DNA from: JBAXRT01 sp037131065
GTDB lineage: Bacteria > Bacteroidota > Bacteroidia > Bacteroidales > FEN-979
Assembly: GCA_037131065.1 (NCBI GenBank)
Contig: JBAXRT010000021.1
Span: 1 to 29,981 of the forward strand
Reading direction: 5' to 3'
Length of the DNA: 29,981 bases
In this document: positions 17,301 to 24,811 of the stretch, piece after piece
Position numbering within the stretch: the first letter of the stretch is position 1
Layout: each line of letters begins with the position of its first letter
Notes under the pieces: model-generated
What the model was told of the DNA's origin: nothing
The model's input: the letters and a program-made list of their open reading frames with translations, nothing else
Database searches by the model: none
Position numbers and translations under genes: made by a program

Positions 17301-17518
17301 TACTCCAGCCTGGACTTTGAAATGGAATCATAATAAAACTCTTCCTTGATCCTGTCACCCTTAGCCATGATTTTAGCCATCTCGGTAACAACCGGAGCGG
17401 TAGCATATTTTGTTGCTTTGGTTGAATATCTGAAACTTATGAAAGTAAAAGATAGCTGGAAAATACATACCAAAATGAAAGTGATCGCAAAAAATTTAAC
17501 AACGCCTTTATTCTGCAT
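14303..17518 (-). CDS. secDF: Protein translocase accessory SecD-SecF fusion
   Basis: 1071 residues. It uses the proton-motive force to pull exported proteins through SecYEG on the periplasmic side. The SecD half starts with a transmembrane helix (about 8-28) and has the INLGLDLKGGMNVTM motif at 101-115, a large periplasmic region, EEALDLANILKAGKLPAPA, and a six-helix membrane block from about 560. The SecF half starts near residue 735, with LDPGLDFTGGRSYIVRF at about 773-789, and ends in a second membrane block (TVIGYSIMDTVIIFDRIRE, TLGRTINTSGVTL). Bacteroidota normally encode this fusion. A Lys/Thr/Glu-rich low-complexity stretch (about 288-365) interrupts the periplasmic part and is probably disordered. 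Likely first gene of a unit with the OmpA-family gene and purM. Confidence 0.97.
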   Translation of the reverse strand: MQNKGVVKFFAITFILVCIFQLSFTFISFRYSTKATKYATAPVVTEMAKIMAKGDRIKEEFYYDSISKSRLEYFNDSMANINVYNILLKQYTLKDVREREINLGLDLKGGMNVTMAVSVPDVIRALSDYNQDPTFTKALAKAIEKEKNSTADFVDLFAQSFKEIDPNAKLAAVFNTVGLKDKINYNSTNEEVIKVIREETNSAIDRTFNILSTRIDRFGVVQPNIQRLQTAGRILIELPGIKEPERVRKLLQGSAQLEFWETYQFPQLVSYFSEANQKLIAILNAYADTTKTDSTMTADSAAIKKTEPVNPVLAAKKDTEKKSEAKKETAKTEPVKSDTSKENALLDQLGKDTTKTSAENKRSQSIEEYAKTNPLFAYLNPAIYQTKDGQYQPGQQALVGRAFIKDTARVNHMLRLVKNLFPRDMKLAWTVKPREEEKDILELVALKVTSRDGSPALGGDVITNARQDYDQNGRVEVSMSMNSEGARIWKRLTGENVGKQIAIVLDGYVYSYPNVSNEIPNGMSVISGGNMTVEEALDLANILKAGKLPAPARIVSEEIVGPSLGKESIQAGLISFIIAFIGVLLYMSLYYKGAGHVADIALFANVFFLFGVLASIGAVLTMPGIAGIVLTLAMAVDSNVIIYERMREEMRAGKGTRLVVKDGFKHALSAIIDGHVTTILTGIVLYIFGSGPVQGFATTLVIGLTLSLFSSIFIARLVFEWMLDRNMTITTGNKYTMNLFQNLTFDFIGIRKKMYILSIVIIIPGVISIFVRGLDPGLDFTGGRSYIVRFDQNVSTTDIRTSLNNQFGESPEVKTFGPDNQVKITTKYLINDRSPQSDSMVNIKLFEGVKGFYKVPITYNDFKADDAKKIIGELSSQRVDPTISYALIWQAVMAVFFSLIIIFIYIAIRFKNWQFGIGGVVSLAHDTLIIITMFTLFHGILPFGMEVDQSFIAALLTVIGYSIMDTVIIFDRIREYRALFPKRDLATNINLAINSTLGRTINTSGVTLVVLVVIFIFGGEVLRGFTFALIIGVVSGTYSSVFNATPIAYDILMWQKRRKEKKELQAKGKNQ

Positions 17519-17576
17519 GAGTGAATGAATTTAAATGAATTAACAAACTTGACTGACCTCTATTTTTTTGAGGGTG

Positions 17577-17584
17577 CAAAAATA
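17577..17584 (-). promoter_or_regulatory. Candidate promoter of secDF
   Basis: TATTTTTG on the minus strand fits TAnnTTTG. A TTGG lies 19 bases further upstream, near the expected -33 position. The ATG at 17518 is 58 bases downstream, giving a leader of about 50 bases. Confidence 0.45.
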
Positions 17585-17636
17585 GAAAATTCCCGTGAAA
17601 TAACCAACAGAAATATAAAGATGGAATAAACCGCTG

Positions 17637-18062
17637 CTAAAGGTTGATCGTGCCGGTTGTAATTCCGGGCTTTATCTTGATCAGCCGGAAATACCGCCAT
17701 TCATAGGTTGGATTCTGCCTGAGCACCGATTCCTTGTCTGCATTCCTGATGGTAAATTTTTCATCGTTGTGCACCAGAAGTGGCTTTTTACCTTCATACA
17801 CCATGCCTGAGAGCAGGGTTGTAGCCCAGTAACCGATGGTGTCACTAACCCCGATCGTTTCAAAAGCGGTGAAGACCTTTCCCGAGTTGACCGTAAACCA
17901 ACCACGAGTGATCCAGCAGGGTGGGTTCGCACCTCCCTTGTACTGTGCAAATGTGACATAAACAGCCTCAGGATTGTTGTTTTTAAAATAGATCTGTGAA
18001 AACCCCGGCTGAGTCATGAACAACGTCGCTGCAAGGATTAATAGCAGGCAAATCTTTTTCAT
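17637..18062 (-). CDS. Small secreted DUF1036-like protein
   Basis: 141 residues from the ATG at 18062 (a TTG one codon upstream is less likely). A signal peptide (about 1-22, ending GFSQ) indicates export. The mature part begins IYFKNNNPEAVYVTFAQYKGG and contains CWITRGWFTVNSGKVFTAFE, close to the W-x-T/S-x-GW-x-x-x-x-x-G pattern of DUF1036, a family of small secreted beta proteins of unknown function. One cysteine remains in the mature protein. It has its own -7 box and lies upstream of secDF on the same strand, separated from it by about 118 bases with a separate secDF promoter. Family assignment is by eye; function unknown. Confidence 0.75.
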   Translation of the reverse strand: MKKICLLLILAATLFMTQPGFSQIYFKNNNPEAVYVTFAQYKGGANPPCWITRGWFTVNSGKVFTAFETIGVSDTIGYWATTLLSGMVYEGKKPLLVHNDEKFTIRNADKESVLRQNPTYEWRYFRLIKIKPGITTGTINL

Positions 18063-18078
18063 CAATGTAATTTTTCAG

Positions 18079-18086
18079 CAAAGATA
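18079..18086 (-). promoter_or_regulatory. Candidate promoter of the DUF1036-like gene
   Basis: TATCTTTG on the minus strand, 16 bases before the ATG at 18062, fits TAnnTTTG exactly. It lies just 4 bases beyond the stop codon of the upstream helical-repeat gene. No -33 TTTG is seen. Confidence 0.45.
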
Positions 18087-18090
18087 ATAT

Positions 18091-18624
18091 TTACCTGAGA
18101 TCCCTGTAGAGTTTGGCGAGGACTTTTGTGCCATGTGCCCTGAATCCCGGGCTCTCCTCATGCATTCTCCATTCTATTGAGTCGGCAAGCTCCTTTTTCA
18201 GATCAGGCTCTGCAAGGGAAAGTGAATAGAGGATGTTCATGCAATAGACCTTTGCAGCAACCGCTTCCGCCGGGGATAATATCCAGTCGAAGCAGATGCA
18301 GATCAGTTCTCCTTTAACCGAATCCGGAAACTGAGACCTGCTTATCATTCTCAGGGCATGCCTCTTAAGCCCGTCGTGGCTGAAAATACGGAGGGAGTTT
18401 ATTATCCGGGGAAGAAAGGGAATTAGAAGCTCCGGTTCTATTTCCGAGACCGTATCGGCCACCCATGCAGCCCTGCGACTGACGGGTTCTTCGTTTCGAA
18501 GGAATACATCCATTAACTCATCAAACAATTCACCCTTTTGAAGTACCAAGCCAGCAATGAGGTCGGTATTTCTTCTTGACATTTCGACAAGCAGGAGCTC
18601 TTCAAGTGATGAGGATGTTGTCAT
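18091..18624 (-). CDS. HEAT-like helical protein, function unknown
   Basis: 177 residues from the ATG at 18624; a TTG three codons upstream would lie inside the promoter. No signal peptide or membrane helix, so cytosolic. It is built of amphipathic helix pairs resembling HEAT/ARM repeats: LIAGLVLQKGELFDELMDVFL, EEPVSRRAAWVADTVSEIEPELLIPFLPRII, DGLKRHALRMISRSQ, EAVAAKVYCMNILYSLSLAEPDLKKELADSIEWRM and FRAHGTKVLAKLYRDL. The arrangement is that of a short alpha-solenoid used for protein binding. I do not recognise a named family. The promoter is very close to the start codon, pointing to a leader of only a few bases. Confidence 0.8.
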   Translation of the reverse strand: MTTSSSLEELLLVEMSRRNTDLIAGLVLQKGELFDELMDVFLRNEEPVSRRAAWVADTVSEIEPELLIPFLPRIINSLRIFSHDGLKRHALRMISRSQFPDSVKGELICICFDWILSPAEAVAAKVYCMNILYSLSLAEPDLKKELADSIEWRMHEESPGFRAHGTKVLAKLYRDLR

Positions 18625-18630
18625 TGAAGG

Positions 18631-18661
18631 CAAAGATAGTCACGGTTTATTTGATCGCAAA
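18631..18661 (-). promoter_or_regulatory. Full Bacteroidota-type promoter, almost leaderless
   Basis: TTTG (18658-18661), 19 bases, TATCTTTG (18631-18638) on the minus strand match both halves of the consensus TTTG-N19-21-TAnnTTTG. Only 6 bases separate the -7 box from the ATG at 18624, so transcription should begin at or within a few bases of the start codon. Confidence 0.65.
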
Positions 18662-18680
18662 CAATTTTAATCAATAGGAT

Positions 18681-18708
18681 TAAATTTGAAAAATTAAGGA
18701 TAAATTTG
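18681..18708 (+). promoter_or_regulatory. Two TAAATTTG boxes upstream of the decarboxylase gene
   Basis: TAAATTTG occurs at 18681-18688 and 18701-18708, each fitting TAnnTTTG, in the AT-rich spacer before the gene at 18788. Neither has a TTTG at 19-21 bases upstream. The leader would be 75-95 bases; it contains two AATCCGRGTAA copies (18719 and 18755 regions) whose role is unknown. Confidence 0.3.
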
Positions 18709-18787
18709 CAAATTATTTCAAATCCGAGTAACTTACATTGGGAAAATAAGTACAATCCGGGTAATTCGGATATAATATTTCAAAGTT

Positions 18788-20179
18788 ATGAAGAATAAGT
18801 ATATTGATCTGATTGAGCAGACCTTCGACTTTCCACAGGATGAATTCAAAGTCGTTGATTCTGAGCTCTTTTTTCATGATGTTCCCCTGATGGACATCAT
18901 CAAACAATATGGGACACCCCTTAAAATATCCTACCTCCCAAAGATCAGATCCCAGGTCCAGAGAGCGAAAAGGTTATTCAATGTGGCCATGGCAAAGGTT
19001 GATTATCAGGGAGATTACCACTATTGTTATTGTACCAAAAGCTCCCATTTCAGTTTTGTATTGGAGGAGGTGCTTAAGGAGGAGGTCCATCTTGAAACGT
19101 CATCGGCATTCGACTTGCCCATCATCGAGGATCTCGTCTCCCGGAAGTTATTCAGTAAAGAAAATTATATCATTTGCAATGGATTTAAACGTCCACAGTA
19201 TATCGAATACATTGTTGAACTTATCAATAACGGGTTTGCCAATACTATTCCCGTTCTGGATAACCTGTTTGAACTGGAAAAACTCGAAATCGGAATAAAG
19301 CATAAAACAAAAATCGGAATTCGCATTGCTTCAGAGGAGGAGCCCAAATTTGATTTTTATACTTCGCGGCTTGGTATCCGGTACAATGAGATTGTTCCCT
19401 ATTATCTTGAAAAGATCCAGGGCAACCCGAAATTCGAACTGAAAATGCTTCACTTTTTTATTAATACCGGAATCAGGGATACGGCCTATTACTGGAACGA
19501 GCTCACAAAAAGTGTCAACGTATACTGCGAACTGAAAAAGATCTGCCCTGAACTCACTGCACTGAACATTGGGGGAGGATTCCCGATCAAAAATTCGCTT
19601 GCCTTTAATTATGATTACGAATATATGGCGGAAGAGATCATTGCGCAGATCAAGAACATCTGCGAAAGAAATGATGTTCCTGACCCGGATATCTTTACCG
19701 AATTTGGTTCCTTCACAGTCGGGGAGAGCGGGGCGGTTCTCTTTTCTATCATTGACCAGAAGAGACAGAATGACCGCGAGATCTGGAATATGATTGACAG
19801 CTCCTTCATGAACACCCTTCCTGATACCTGGGCGATCAACCAGAAGTTCATATTACTTGCAGTCAATCAATGGGATATGGAGTATGAGAGGGTTTTTCTC
19901 GGAGGCCTGACCTGCGACAGCGAGGATTATTACAATGCAGAAGAGCATTCCAACGCGGTCTTCCTTCCCAAATTTCAACGCGATATTCCGCTCTATATCG
20001 GTATGTTTCATACCGGAGCTTACCAGGAAGCGATTGGAGGCTACGGTGGTATCCAGCATTGCCTCTTGCCGGCGCCGAAACATGTGCTGATCGATATCGA
20101 CGAAAATGATGAGATCTATACAAAACTCTTTTCGAAGGAACAAGGTTATAAACCCATGCTGAAAATTCTGGGATATTAA
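18788..20179 (+). CDS. speA: PLP-dependent decarboxylase, probable biosynthetic arginine decarboxylase
   Basis: 463 residues, alanine-racemase-fold (fold III) basic amino acid decarboxylase. Lys84 in YCYCTKSSHF is the probable PLP lysine; LNIGGGFPI (Gly262-264) binds the cofactor phosphate; GGLTCDSEDYY near residue 378 matches the C-D-S motif that completes the active site across the dimer; GAYQEAIGGYGG follows. It is shorter than E. coli SpeA (about 630-660 residues) and matches the compact form annotated as arginine decarboxylase in Bacteroidota. Substrate (arginine, giving agmatine) is inferred from family naming, not read from the sequence; lysine or ornithine specificity cannot be excluded. 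The next gene, 23 bases on, is a deoxyhypusine-synthase homologue, pointing to polyamine metabolism. Confidence 0.82.
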   Translation: MKNKYIDLIEQTFDFPQDEFKVVDSELFFHDVPLMDIIKQYGTPLKISYLPKIRSQVQRAKRLFNVAMAKVDYQGDYHYCYCTKSSHFSFVLEEVLKEEVHLETSSAFDLPIIEDLVSRKLFSKENYIICNGFKRPQYIEYIVELINNGFANTIPVLDNLFELEKLEIGIKHKTKIGIRIASEEEPKFDFYTSRLGIRYNEIVPYYLEKIQGNPKFELKMLHFFINTGIRDTAYYWNELTKSVNVYCELKKICPELTALNIGGGFPIKNSLAFNYDYEYMAEEIIAQIKNICERNDVPDPDIFTEFGSFTVGESGAVLFSIIDQKRQNDREIWNMIDSSFMNTLPDTWAINQKFILLAVNQWDMEYERVFLGGLTCDSEDYYNAEEHSNAVFLPKFQRDIPLYIGMFHTGAYQEAIGGYGGIQHCLLPAPKHVLIDIDENDEIYTKLFSKEQGYKPMLKILGY

Positions 20180-20202
20180 TTATTTTTGAAAAAAATTAAG
20201 CC

Positions 20203-21231
20203 ATGAAGAATAAGAAGCCTTTGTTAAAGGAGACCGTCAAGCATATCGATATAAAATCGTTCGATTCCACATCCCTCATTGATTCTATGCGGGAAATGTC
20301 ATTCTCATCCCGTGATACGGCTGTTGCCGCCGACATCCTGAACCGTATGCTCGGGGAAAAGGGTTGTTCGGTTTTTCTTACCCTGGCCGGCAGCACAAGT
20401 GCGGGAGGGTGTATGCAGGTTTATGTTGATATGGTAAAGAACAACATGGTTGATGCCATCGTTGCCACAGGCGCATCAATCGTTGATATGGATTTCTTTG
20501 AGGCACTCGGGTTTAAGCACTACAAAGGCTCATATGATGCTGATGACAGCCTTTTAAGGGGGAACTACATCGACAGGATCTACGATACCTATATCGATGA
20601 GGAGGAACTTCAGGTGTGCGATATGACGGTCAACAAGATTGCCAACAGTCTTGAACCGAGGCCGTATTCTTCAAGAGAATTTATCCGTGAAATGGGCAAA
20701 TGGCTTGTCAGGAACTCAAAAAAGAAGGATTCCCTGGTGCAGGTTTGCTATGAGCACAATGTTCCAATCTTTTGCCCGGCCTTCAGTGACAGTAGTGCAG
20801 GATTCGGCCTTGTCAAACATCAGTGGGACAACCCGAAGAAGCATGTCTCCATTGATTCCGTGAAGGATTTCCTTGAGCTTACACTGATCAAAATGGCAGC
20901 CAAAACCTCGGGACTATTTATGATTGGAGGGGGAGTCCCGAAGAATTTCATCCAGGATACCGTTATCTGCGCCGAAGTGCTTGGCAAAGAGGTGCCAATG
21001 CATAAGTATGCCGTCCAGATCACAGTCGCTGATCCGCGCGACGGTGCATGTTCCAGTTCCACCCTGAAGGAGGCCTCCTCTTGGGGAAAGGTGGAGACGA
21101 AATTTGAACGGATGGTCTACGCCGAAGCAACGACGGTAGTCCCGCTGATCGTCAGCTATGTTTACCACAAAGGGATTTGGAAAAAGCGACAGAAGTTTGA
21201 ATGGGCAAAAATGCTGGATAAAAGAAAATAG
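20203..21231 (+). CDS. Deoxyhypusine synthase family protein
   Basis: 342 residues, NAD-dependent aminobutyl-transfer fold. Family marks: GCSVFLTLAGSTSAGG near 64-79, VDAIVATGASIVDMD near 84-98, VPIFCPAFSDSSAGFG near 186-201, FMIGGGVPKNFI near 244-255, and the catalytic lysine Lys296 in EASSWGKVE, equivalent to the aminobutyl-carrying lysine of the eukaryotic enzyme. Bacteria have no eIF5A, so it does not make hypusine in the usual sense; some bacterial and plant homologues make homospermidine, others are uncharacterised. It directly follows the decarboxylase gene on the same strand, so a polyamine product is the most likely outcome, but substrate and product are not determined. Confidence 0.87.
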   Translation: MKNKKPLLKETVKHIDIKSFDSTSLIDSMREMSFSSRDTAVAADILNRMLGEKGCSVFLTLAGSTSAGGCMQVYVDMVKNNMVDAIVATGASIVDMDFFEALGFKHYKGSYDADDSLLRGNYIDRIYDTYIDEEELQVCDMTVNKIANSLEPRPYSSREFIREMGKWLVRNSKKKDSLVQVCYEHNVPIFCPAFSDSSAGFGLVKHQWDNPKKHVSIDSVKDFLELTLIKMAAKTSGLFMIGGGVPKNFIQDTVICAEVLGKEVPMHKYAVQITVADPRDGACSSSTLKEASSWGKVETKFERMVYAEATTVVPLIVSYVYHKGIWKKRQKFEWAKMLDKRK

Positions 21232-21233
21232 AA

Positions 21234-21303
21234 GGCAGTAGGCAGTAGGCAGTAGGCAGTCACTCTTTATTCGTCACTCGTCATTAGTCATTAGTCACTT
21301 GTA
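21234..21303. repeat. Heptad repeat array C, between convergent genes
   Basis: Ten consecutive 7-base units on the plus strand in perfect phase: GGCAGTA three times, GGCAGTC, ACTCTTT, ATTCGTC, ACTCGTC, ATTAGTC twice, and ACTTGTA. It fills most of the 89-base gap between the deoxyhypusine-synthase-family gene and the ABC permease gene. Read on the minus strand, the right half shares 27 contiguous bases with the grpE-dnaJ array. Confidence 0.8.
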
Positions 21304-21320
21304 TTTCAAAGTACTAATGT

Positions 21321-22691
21321 TCAGTTTCTGTACCTGAGCCATTTCCACAGTTCGATGTAATTTACCTTCTTCCCGTACATTAAAATACCGGTCCGGTATA
21401 TCTTTCCTGCCATCCATGTCGTACCCAGGAAGCCAAGCAGAAGGAGTGCCATGGAGAGAATTACTTCAAAAACAGGTACTCCGAAAGGGATGCGGATCAT
21501 CATGATGACCGGCGAGGTAAAGGGAATGATGGAGAACCAGAAGGAGACTGCTCCGTCGGGGTCCTGGATCACATACTGTGCCATCACAATTGCAAGAATG
21601 AGCGGGACCGTGATCGGCAGCATGAACTGCTGGGTATCGGCTTCGTTGTCGACTGCCCCTCCGATGGCTGCAAAGAGGGCAGCATAGAGAAGGTAACCAA
21701 ACACAAAAAAGAAGATGAATGCCCCGATCATGACCGGAAAATCAACGGAGTTCAGCGCATCCATCACTTCATTAACACCACCTTCTTTACTCTGGCTTAT
21801 GACCTGCTCAGGAACCTGGTCGGGGGAATAGGCCTTGTTTTGTTTAATGATCTGTTCGGTGGCCGATTGTTTTACATTTTTTGGGATGAATGAGGATGTC
21901 ACAACGGTTACGATGCCGAAGGTCAGGATAACCCAAAGCAGGAATTGTGTGAGGCCGACCATTCCTACTCCGATGATCTTTCCCATCATGAGCTGGAAGG
22001 GTTTCACGGATGAGATGATCACCTCCACGATCCTGTTGGTTTTCTCTTCGATCACCCCTCGCATCACCTGCGCCCCGAACATGAAAATAAAGAAGTAGAT
22101 CAGGATCCCGGAGAACATCCCCAGTACCATGCTGATCTCGGTATAACTTTTTGATTCCTTCCCATCTTCCCCGATTTTCATGGTGCTTACATCAACCGAG
22201 GTTTTAATGGATCTCAGGACATCATCTACGGTGACAGGATTTTTTGCATCGGTTTGGATATCACGGAGCTTCGCCTCGAGCTTTAACTCCTCTATCCGCT
22301 TCGTCATTGTATTTTTAATGTAACTCTTTACATTGATGTTGACGTTGTTCTCAGAGTACAGGATGGCATTGGTAGGAAGTGTTACATCCGGTTTCGGTAT
22401 GTATAGCAATGCATGGTCCCCGCTTTTGGTAAAGGAGTCTTTGGCCGACTGGATATCACTGACAAGGTAGTGAAACCTCATGTTGTCCGAATCTTTGAAT
22501 TTTTCATAAAAGAGCCCGGTCTCGTCAATGACCGATATGGTTTTCATCTCGTTTCCACGGGTGGCCAGGTAGACCGGCACTACCACGATAGCAGCCATGA
22601 GCAGAGGACCCAGGATCGTCATGACGATAAAGGACCGTTTGCGGACCCTGGTCATATACTCCCTCTTGAGGATCAGTAATATTTTCTTCAT
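21321..22691 (-). CDS. ABC-2 type exporter permease (NatB-like)
   Basis: 456 residues. A first helix (about 22-44) follows the cytosolic KREYMTRVRKRSF; a large extracytoplasmic domain (about 45-195) precedes a block of five or six helices (about 200-440), including IYFFIFMFGAQVMRGVIEEKTNRIVEVIISSVKPFQLMMGKIIG, the ABC-2 coupling motif, and PDGAVSFWFSIIPFTSPVIMMIRIPFG. This layout matches the NatB/YhaP exporter permeases associated with Na+ or drug efflux. The ATPase stop codon precedes its ATG by one base, showing a coupled pair. Substrate cannot be read from the sequence. Last gene of the grpE-dnaJ-ATPase-permease run, ending at a heptad array facing a convergent gene. Confidence 0.92.
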   Translation of the reverse strand: MKKILLILKREYMTRVRKRSFIVMTILGPLLMAAIVVVPVYLATRGNEMKTISVIDETGLFYEKFKDSDNMRFHYLVSDIQSAKDSFTKSGDHALLYIPKPDVTLPTNAILYSENNVNINVKSYIKNTMTKRIEELKLEAKLRDIQTDAKNPVTVDDVLRSIKTSVDVSTMKIGEDGKESKSYTEISMVLGMFSGILIYFFIFMFGAQVMRGVIEEKTNRIVEVIISSVKPFQLMMGKIIGVGMVGLTQFLLWVILTFGIVTVVTSSFIPKNVKQSATEQIIKQNKAYSPDQVPEQVISQSKEGGVNEVMDALNSVDFPVMIGAFIFFFVFGYLLYAALFAAIGGAVDNEADTQQFMLPITVPLILAIVMAQYVIQDPDGAVSFWFSIIPFTSPVIMMIRIPFGVPVFEVILSMALLLLGFLGTTWMAGKIYRTGILMYGKKVNYIELWKWLRYRN

Positions 22692-22692
22692 A

Positions 22693-23631
22693 TCATTCCT
22701 GGGATGAGGTTACCGGATTCTGCCTTGTCACCGCGCTGATAAATATGTCGTTCATGCTCGGGATTATTTCATTGAGGGAATATACTATTACATTGGGAAT
22801 CAGCACTTTAAGCAGTTCATTCGGGGTGGATTGGGCCGGCAGCTGGACAATTGCCCGATAATGGTCAAAATCCTTCCGCTGTGAAACAACATTGAAATTG
22901 ACAGGAAGTAACGACTGGAGTTGTCCTTCAAAAGTATTGTAAACAACCTCGAACTTGTTTGTTTTATAAGTCTTTTTTATCTCCCTGACATGGCCGTAGA
23001 GGACAACCTTCGAATTGTCGATGAGTGCGATGTCATCGCACAGCTCCTCAACGGAAGCCATATTATGGGTCGAAAAAATGATGGTGGCCCCTTTTGCCTT
23101 CTGATCCAGGATCTCATCCTTGAGCATGTTGGCATTGATGGGATCAAAACCGCTGAATGGTTCATCAAAGATCAGCAGGGAAGGCTCATGGATGATCGTG
23201 ATCAGGAACTGGACTTTTTGCTGCATCCCTTTCGACAGCTCCTCAACCTTTTTGTTCCACCAGCCTTTGATCTCAAATTTTTCAAACCAGAAATCAAGAC
23301 GTTTCGACGCCTCCTGTTTTGACAGCCCCTTCAGCTGGGCAAGATAGAGCGACTGCTCACCAACGGTCATCTTTTTATATAATCCCCGCTCTTCCGGGAG
23401 GTAACCGATCTTTTCAGTGTCAGAAGGATTCAATTTTTTTCCACGGAGAAAAAGTTCACCTGAATCCTGTGCAATGATCTGGTTGATGATCCTGATCAGG
23501 GTGGTTTTACCTGCCCCGTTGGGCCCAAGCAATCCGAAAATGGAGCCCTCCTTTACCTGGATGCTCACCTGGTCAAGGGCCCTGTGACCAGAAAATTGCT
23601 TGGTGATGTTGTTGGCCGAGAAAAGCTCCAT
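22693..23631 (-). CDS. ABC transporter ATP-binding protein (NatA-like)
   Basis: 312 residues. Walker A GPNGAGKT at 36-43, Q-loop near GYLPEERGLYKK, signature LSKGMQQKVQ near 128-137, Walker B LLIFDEPFSG near 152-161, and the switch histidine in FSTHNM near 186-191: a complete ATPase. About 85 residues follow the nucleotide-binding domain, as in NatA-type subunits. It pairs with the permease immediately downstream and starts 13 bases after the dnaJ stop codon. Confidence 0.95.
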   Translation of the reverse strand: MELFSANNITKQFSGHRALDQVSIQVKEGSIFGLLGPNGAGKTTLIRIINQIIAQDSGELFLRGKKLNPSDTEKIGYLPEERGLYKKMTVGEQSLYLAQLKGLSKQEASKRLDFWFEKFEIKGWWNKKVEELSKGMQQKVQFLITIIHEPSLLIFDEPFSGFDPINANMLKDEILDQKAKGATIIFSTHNMASVEELCDDIALIDNSKVVLYGHVREIKKTYKTNKFEVVYNTFEGQLQSLLPVNFNVVSQRKDFDHYRAIVQLPAQSTPNELLKVLIPNVIVYSLNEIIPSMNDIFISAVTRQNPVTSSQE

Positions 23632-23644
23632 ATGGATCGTTTTT

Positions 23645-24811
23645 CTATTCGAAAATATCTTTCATCCTGGAAAAGAAGTTCTTCTCCCTGTAATTGGGAT
23701 CCGGCTGGAAATTGGATGATTTGGCAAGTTTTTCCAGGATGGCTTTTTCTTCACGTGAAAGGTTTTTAGGGGTCCACACATGAAGGGTAACAAGATGGTC
23801 GCCTTTGCCTTCGTATTCGTTCACGCTGGGAATGCCTTTCCCTTTAAGGCGAAGGGTTCTTCCGCTCTGGGTTCCCGGCTCGATCTTGATCTTGACTTTC
23901 CCGTCGATTGTAGGAACTTCGGCCGTATTCCCTATCGCTGCTTCAGCAATGCTGATATAATGATCATAGAGGATGTTATTCCCGTCGCGGATAAAATGTG
24001 TATGCCTGATCTCTTCAATCTGGATAATGAGGTCGCCCGGAATTCCTCCCCTGGCGGCGGCGTTGCCTTTGCCTCCCATTGAAAGCTGCATACCTTCCCC
24101 CACGCCGGCAGGTATCTTCATGGAGATGATCTCTTCCCCTTTGATCACACCATTCCCGGCGCATTCGGTGCATTTATCTGTTATCACCTGTCCCTCGCCG
24201 CCACAATGAGGACAGGTCGACGTTGTCTGCATCTGGCCGAGGAAGGTATTGGTCACCCTGTTCACATGGCCGGTTCCCTTGCATGTGGAACAGGTGGAGT
24301 AAGAGGTTCCATCCTTTGCACCGGTACCTTTACAGGTATTGCAGGCGATGTACTTATTGACCTTGATCTTTTTTTCTATCCCGTGGGCAATCTCCTCCAG
24401 GGTCATTTTTACTTTGACCCTGAGGTTCGTTCCACGGTTCACTGTCCTTCCCTGCCGTTTGCCACCACCGAAAAACGAAGAGAATGGGTCACCGAACCCT
24501 CCGCCTCCGAAAATGTCGCCGAAATGCTGAAAGATCTCATCAATGCTCATTCCTCCGCCACTCCAGCCTGAGAAACCTCCTCCATTTCCAAGGCCGGCAT
24601 GCCCGAACTGATCATACCTCCTTTTTTTATCAGGATCACTCAGGACTTCATAGGCTTCTGCAGCCTCCTTGAACTTCTCCTCCGATTCCTTGTCTCCCGG
24701 GTTTTTATCGGGATGAAACCGCAAAGCCTGTTTCCGGTATGCTTTTTTTATCTCTTCGGGGCTGGCATCTTTGCCCAACTCCAGGATCTCATAATAGTCT
24801 CGCTTGGTCAC
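23645..24811 (-). CDS. dnaJ: Chaperone DnaJ (Hsp40)
   Basis: 388 residues. The J domain (1-70) carries HPD at 33-35, which stimulates DnaK ATPase; a Gly/Phe-rich linker (about 73-118) follows; the zinc domain has four CxxCxGxG repeats (Cys157/160, 174/177, 200/203, 214/217), all intact; then the substrate-binding beta domains. The start is a GTG (24809-24811), the only codon giving the family N-terminus TKRDYYEIL; upstream ATG and GTG codons of the same heptad array are out of frame or run into TGA. 24 bases after grpE, so co-transcribed from the grpE promoter. dnaK itself is not in the window. Confidence 0.97.
   Translation of the reverse strand: MTKRDYYEILELGKDASPEEIKKAYRKQALRFHPDKNPGDKESEEKFKEAAEAYEVLSDPDKKRRYDQFGHAGLGNGGGFSGWSGGGMSIDEIFQHFGDIFGGGGFGDPFSSFFGGGKRQGRTVNRGTNLRVKVKMTLEEIAHGIEKKIKVNKYIACNTCKGTGAKDGTSYSTCSTCKGTGHVNRVTNTFLGQMQTTSTCPHCGGEGQVITDKCTECAGNGVIKGEEIISMKIPAGVGEGMQLSMGGKGNAAARGGIPGDLIIQIEEIRHTHFIRDGNNILYDHYISIAEAAIGNTAEVPTIDGKVKIKIEPGTQSGRTLRLKGKGIPSVNEYEGKGDHLVTLHVWTPKNLSREEKAILEKLAKSSNFQPDPNYREKNFFSRMKDIFE

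Noticed and set aside
21234..21303. Heptad array as a CRISPR array
   Set aside because: Units are 7 bases with no spacers and no cas genes are present.
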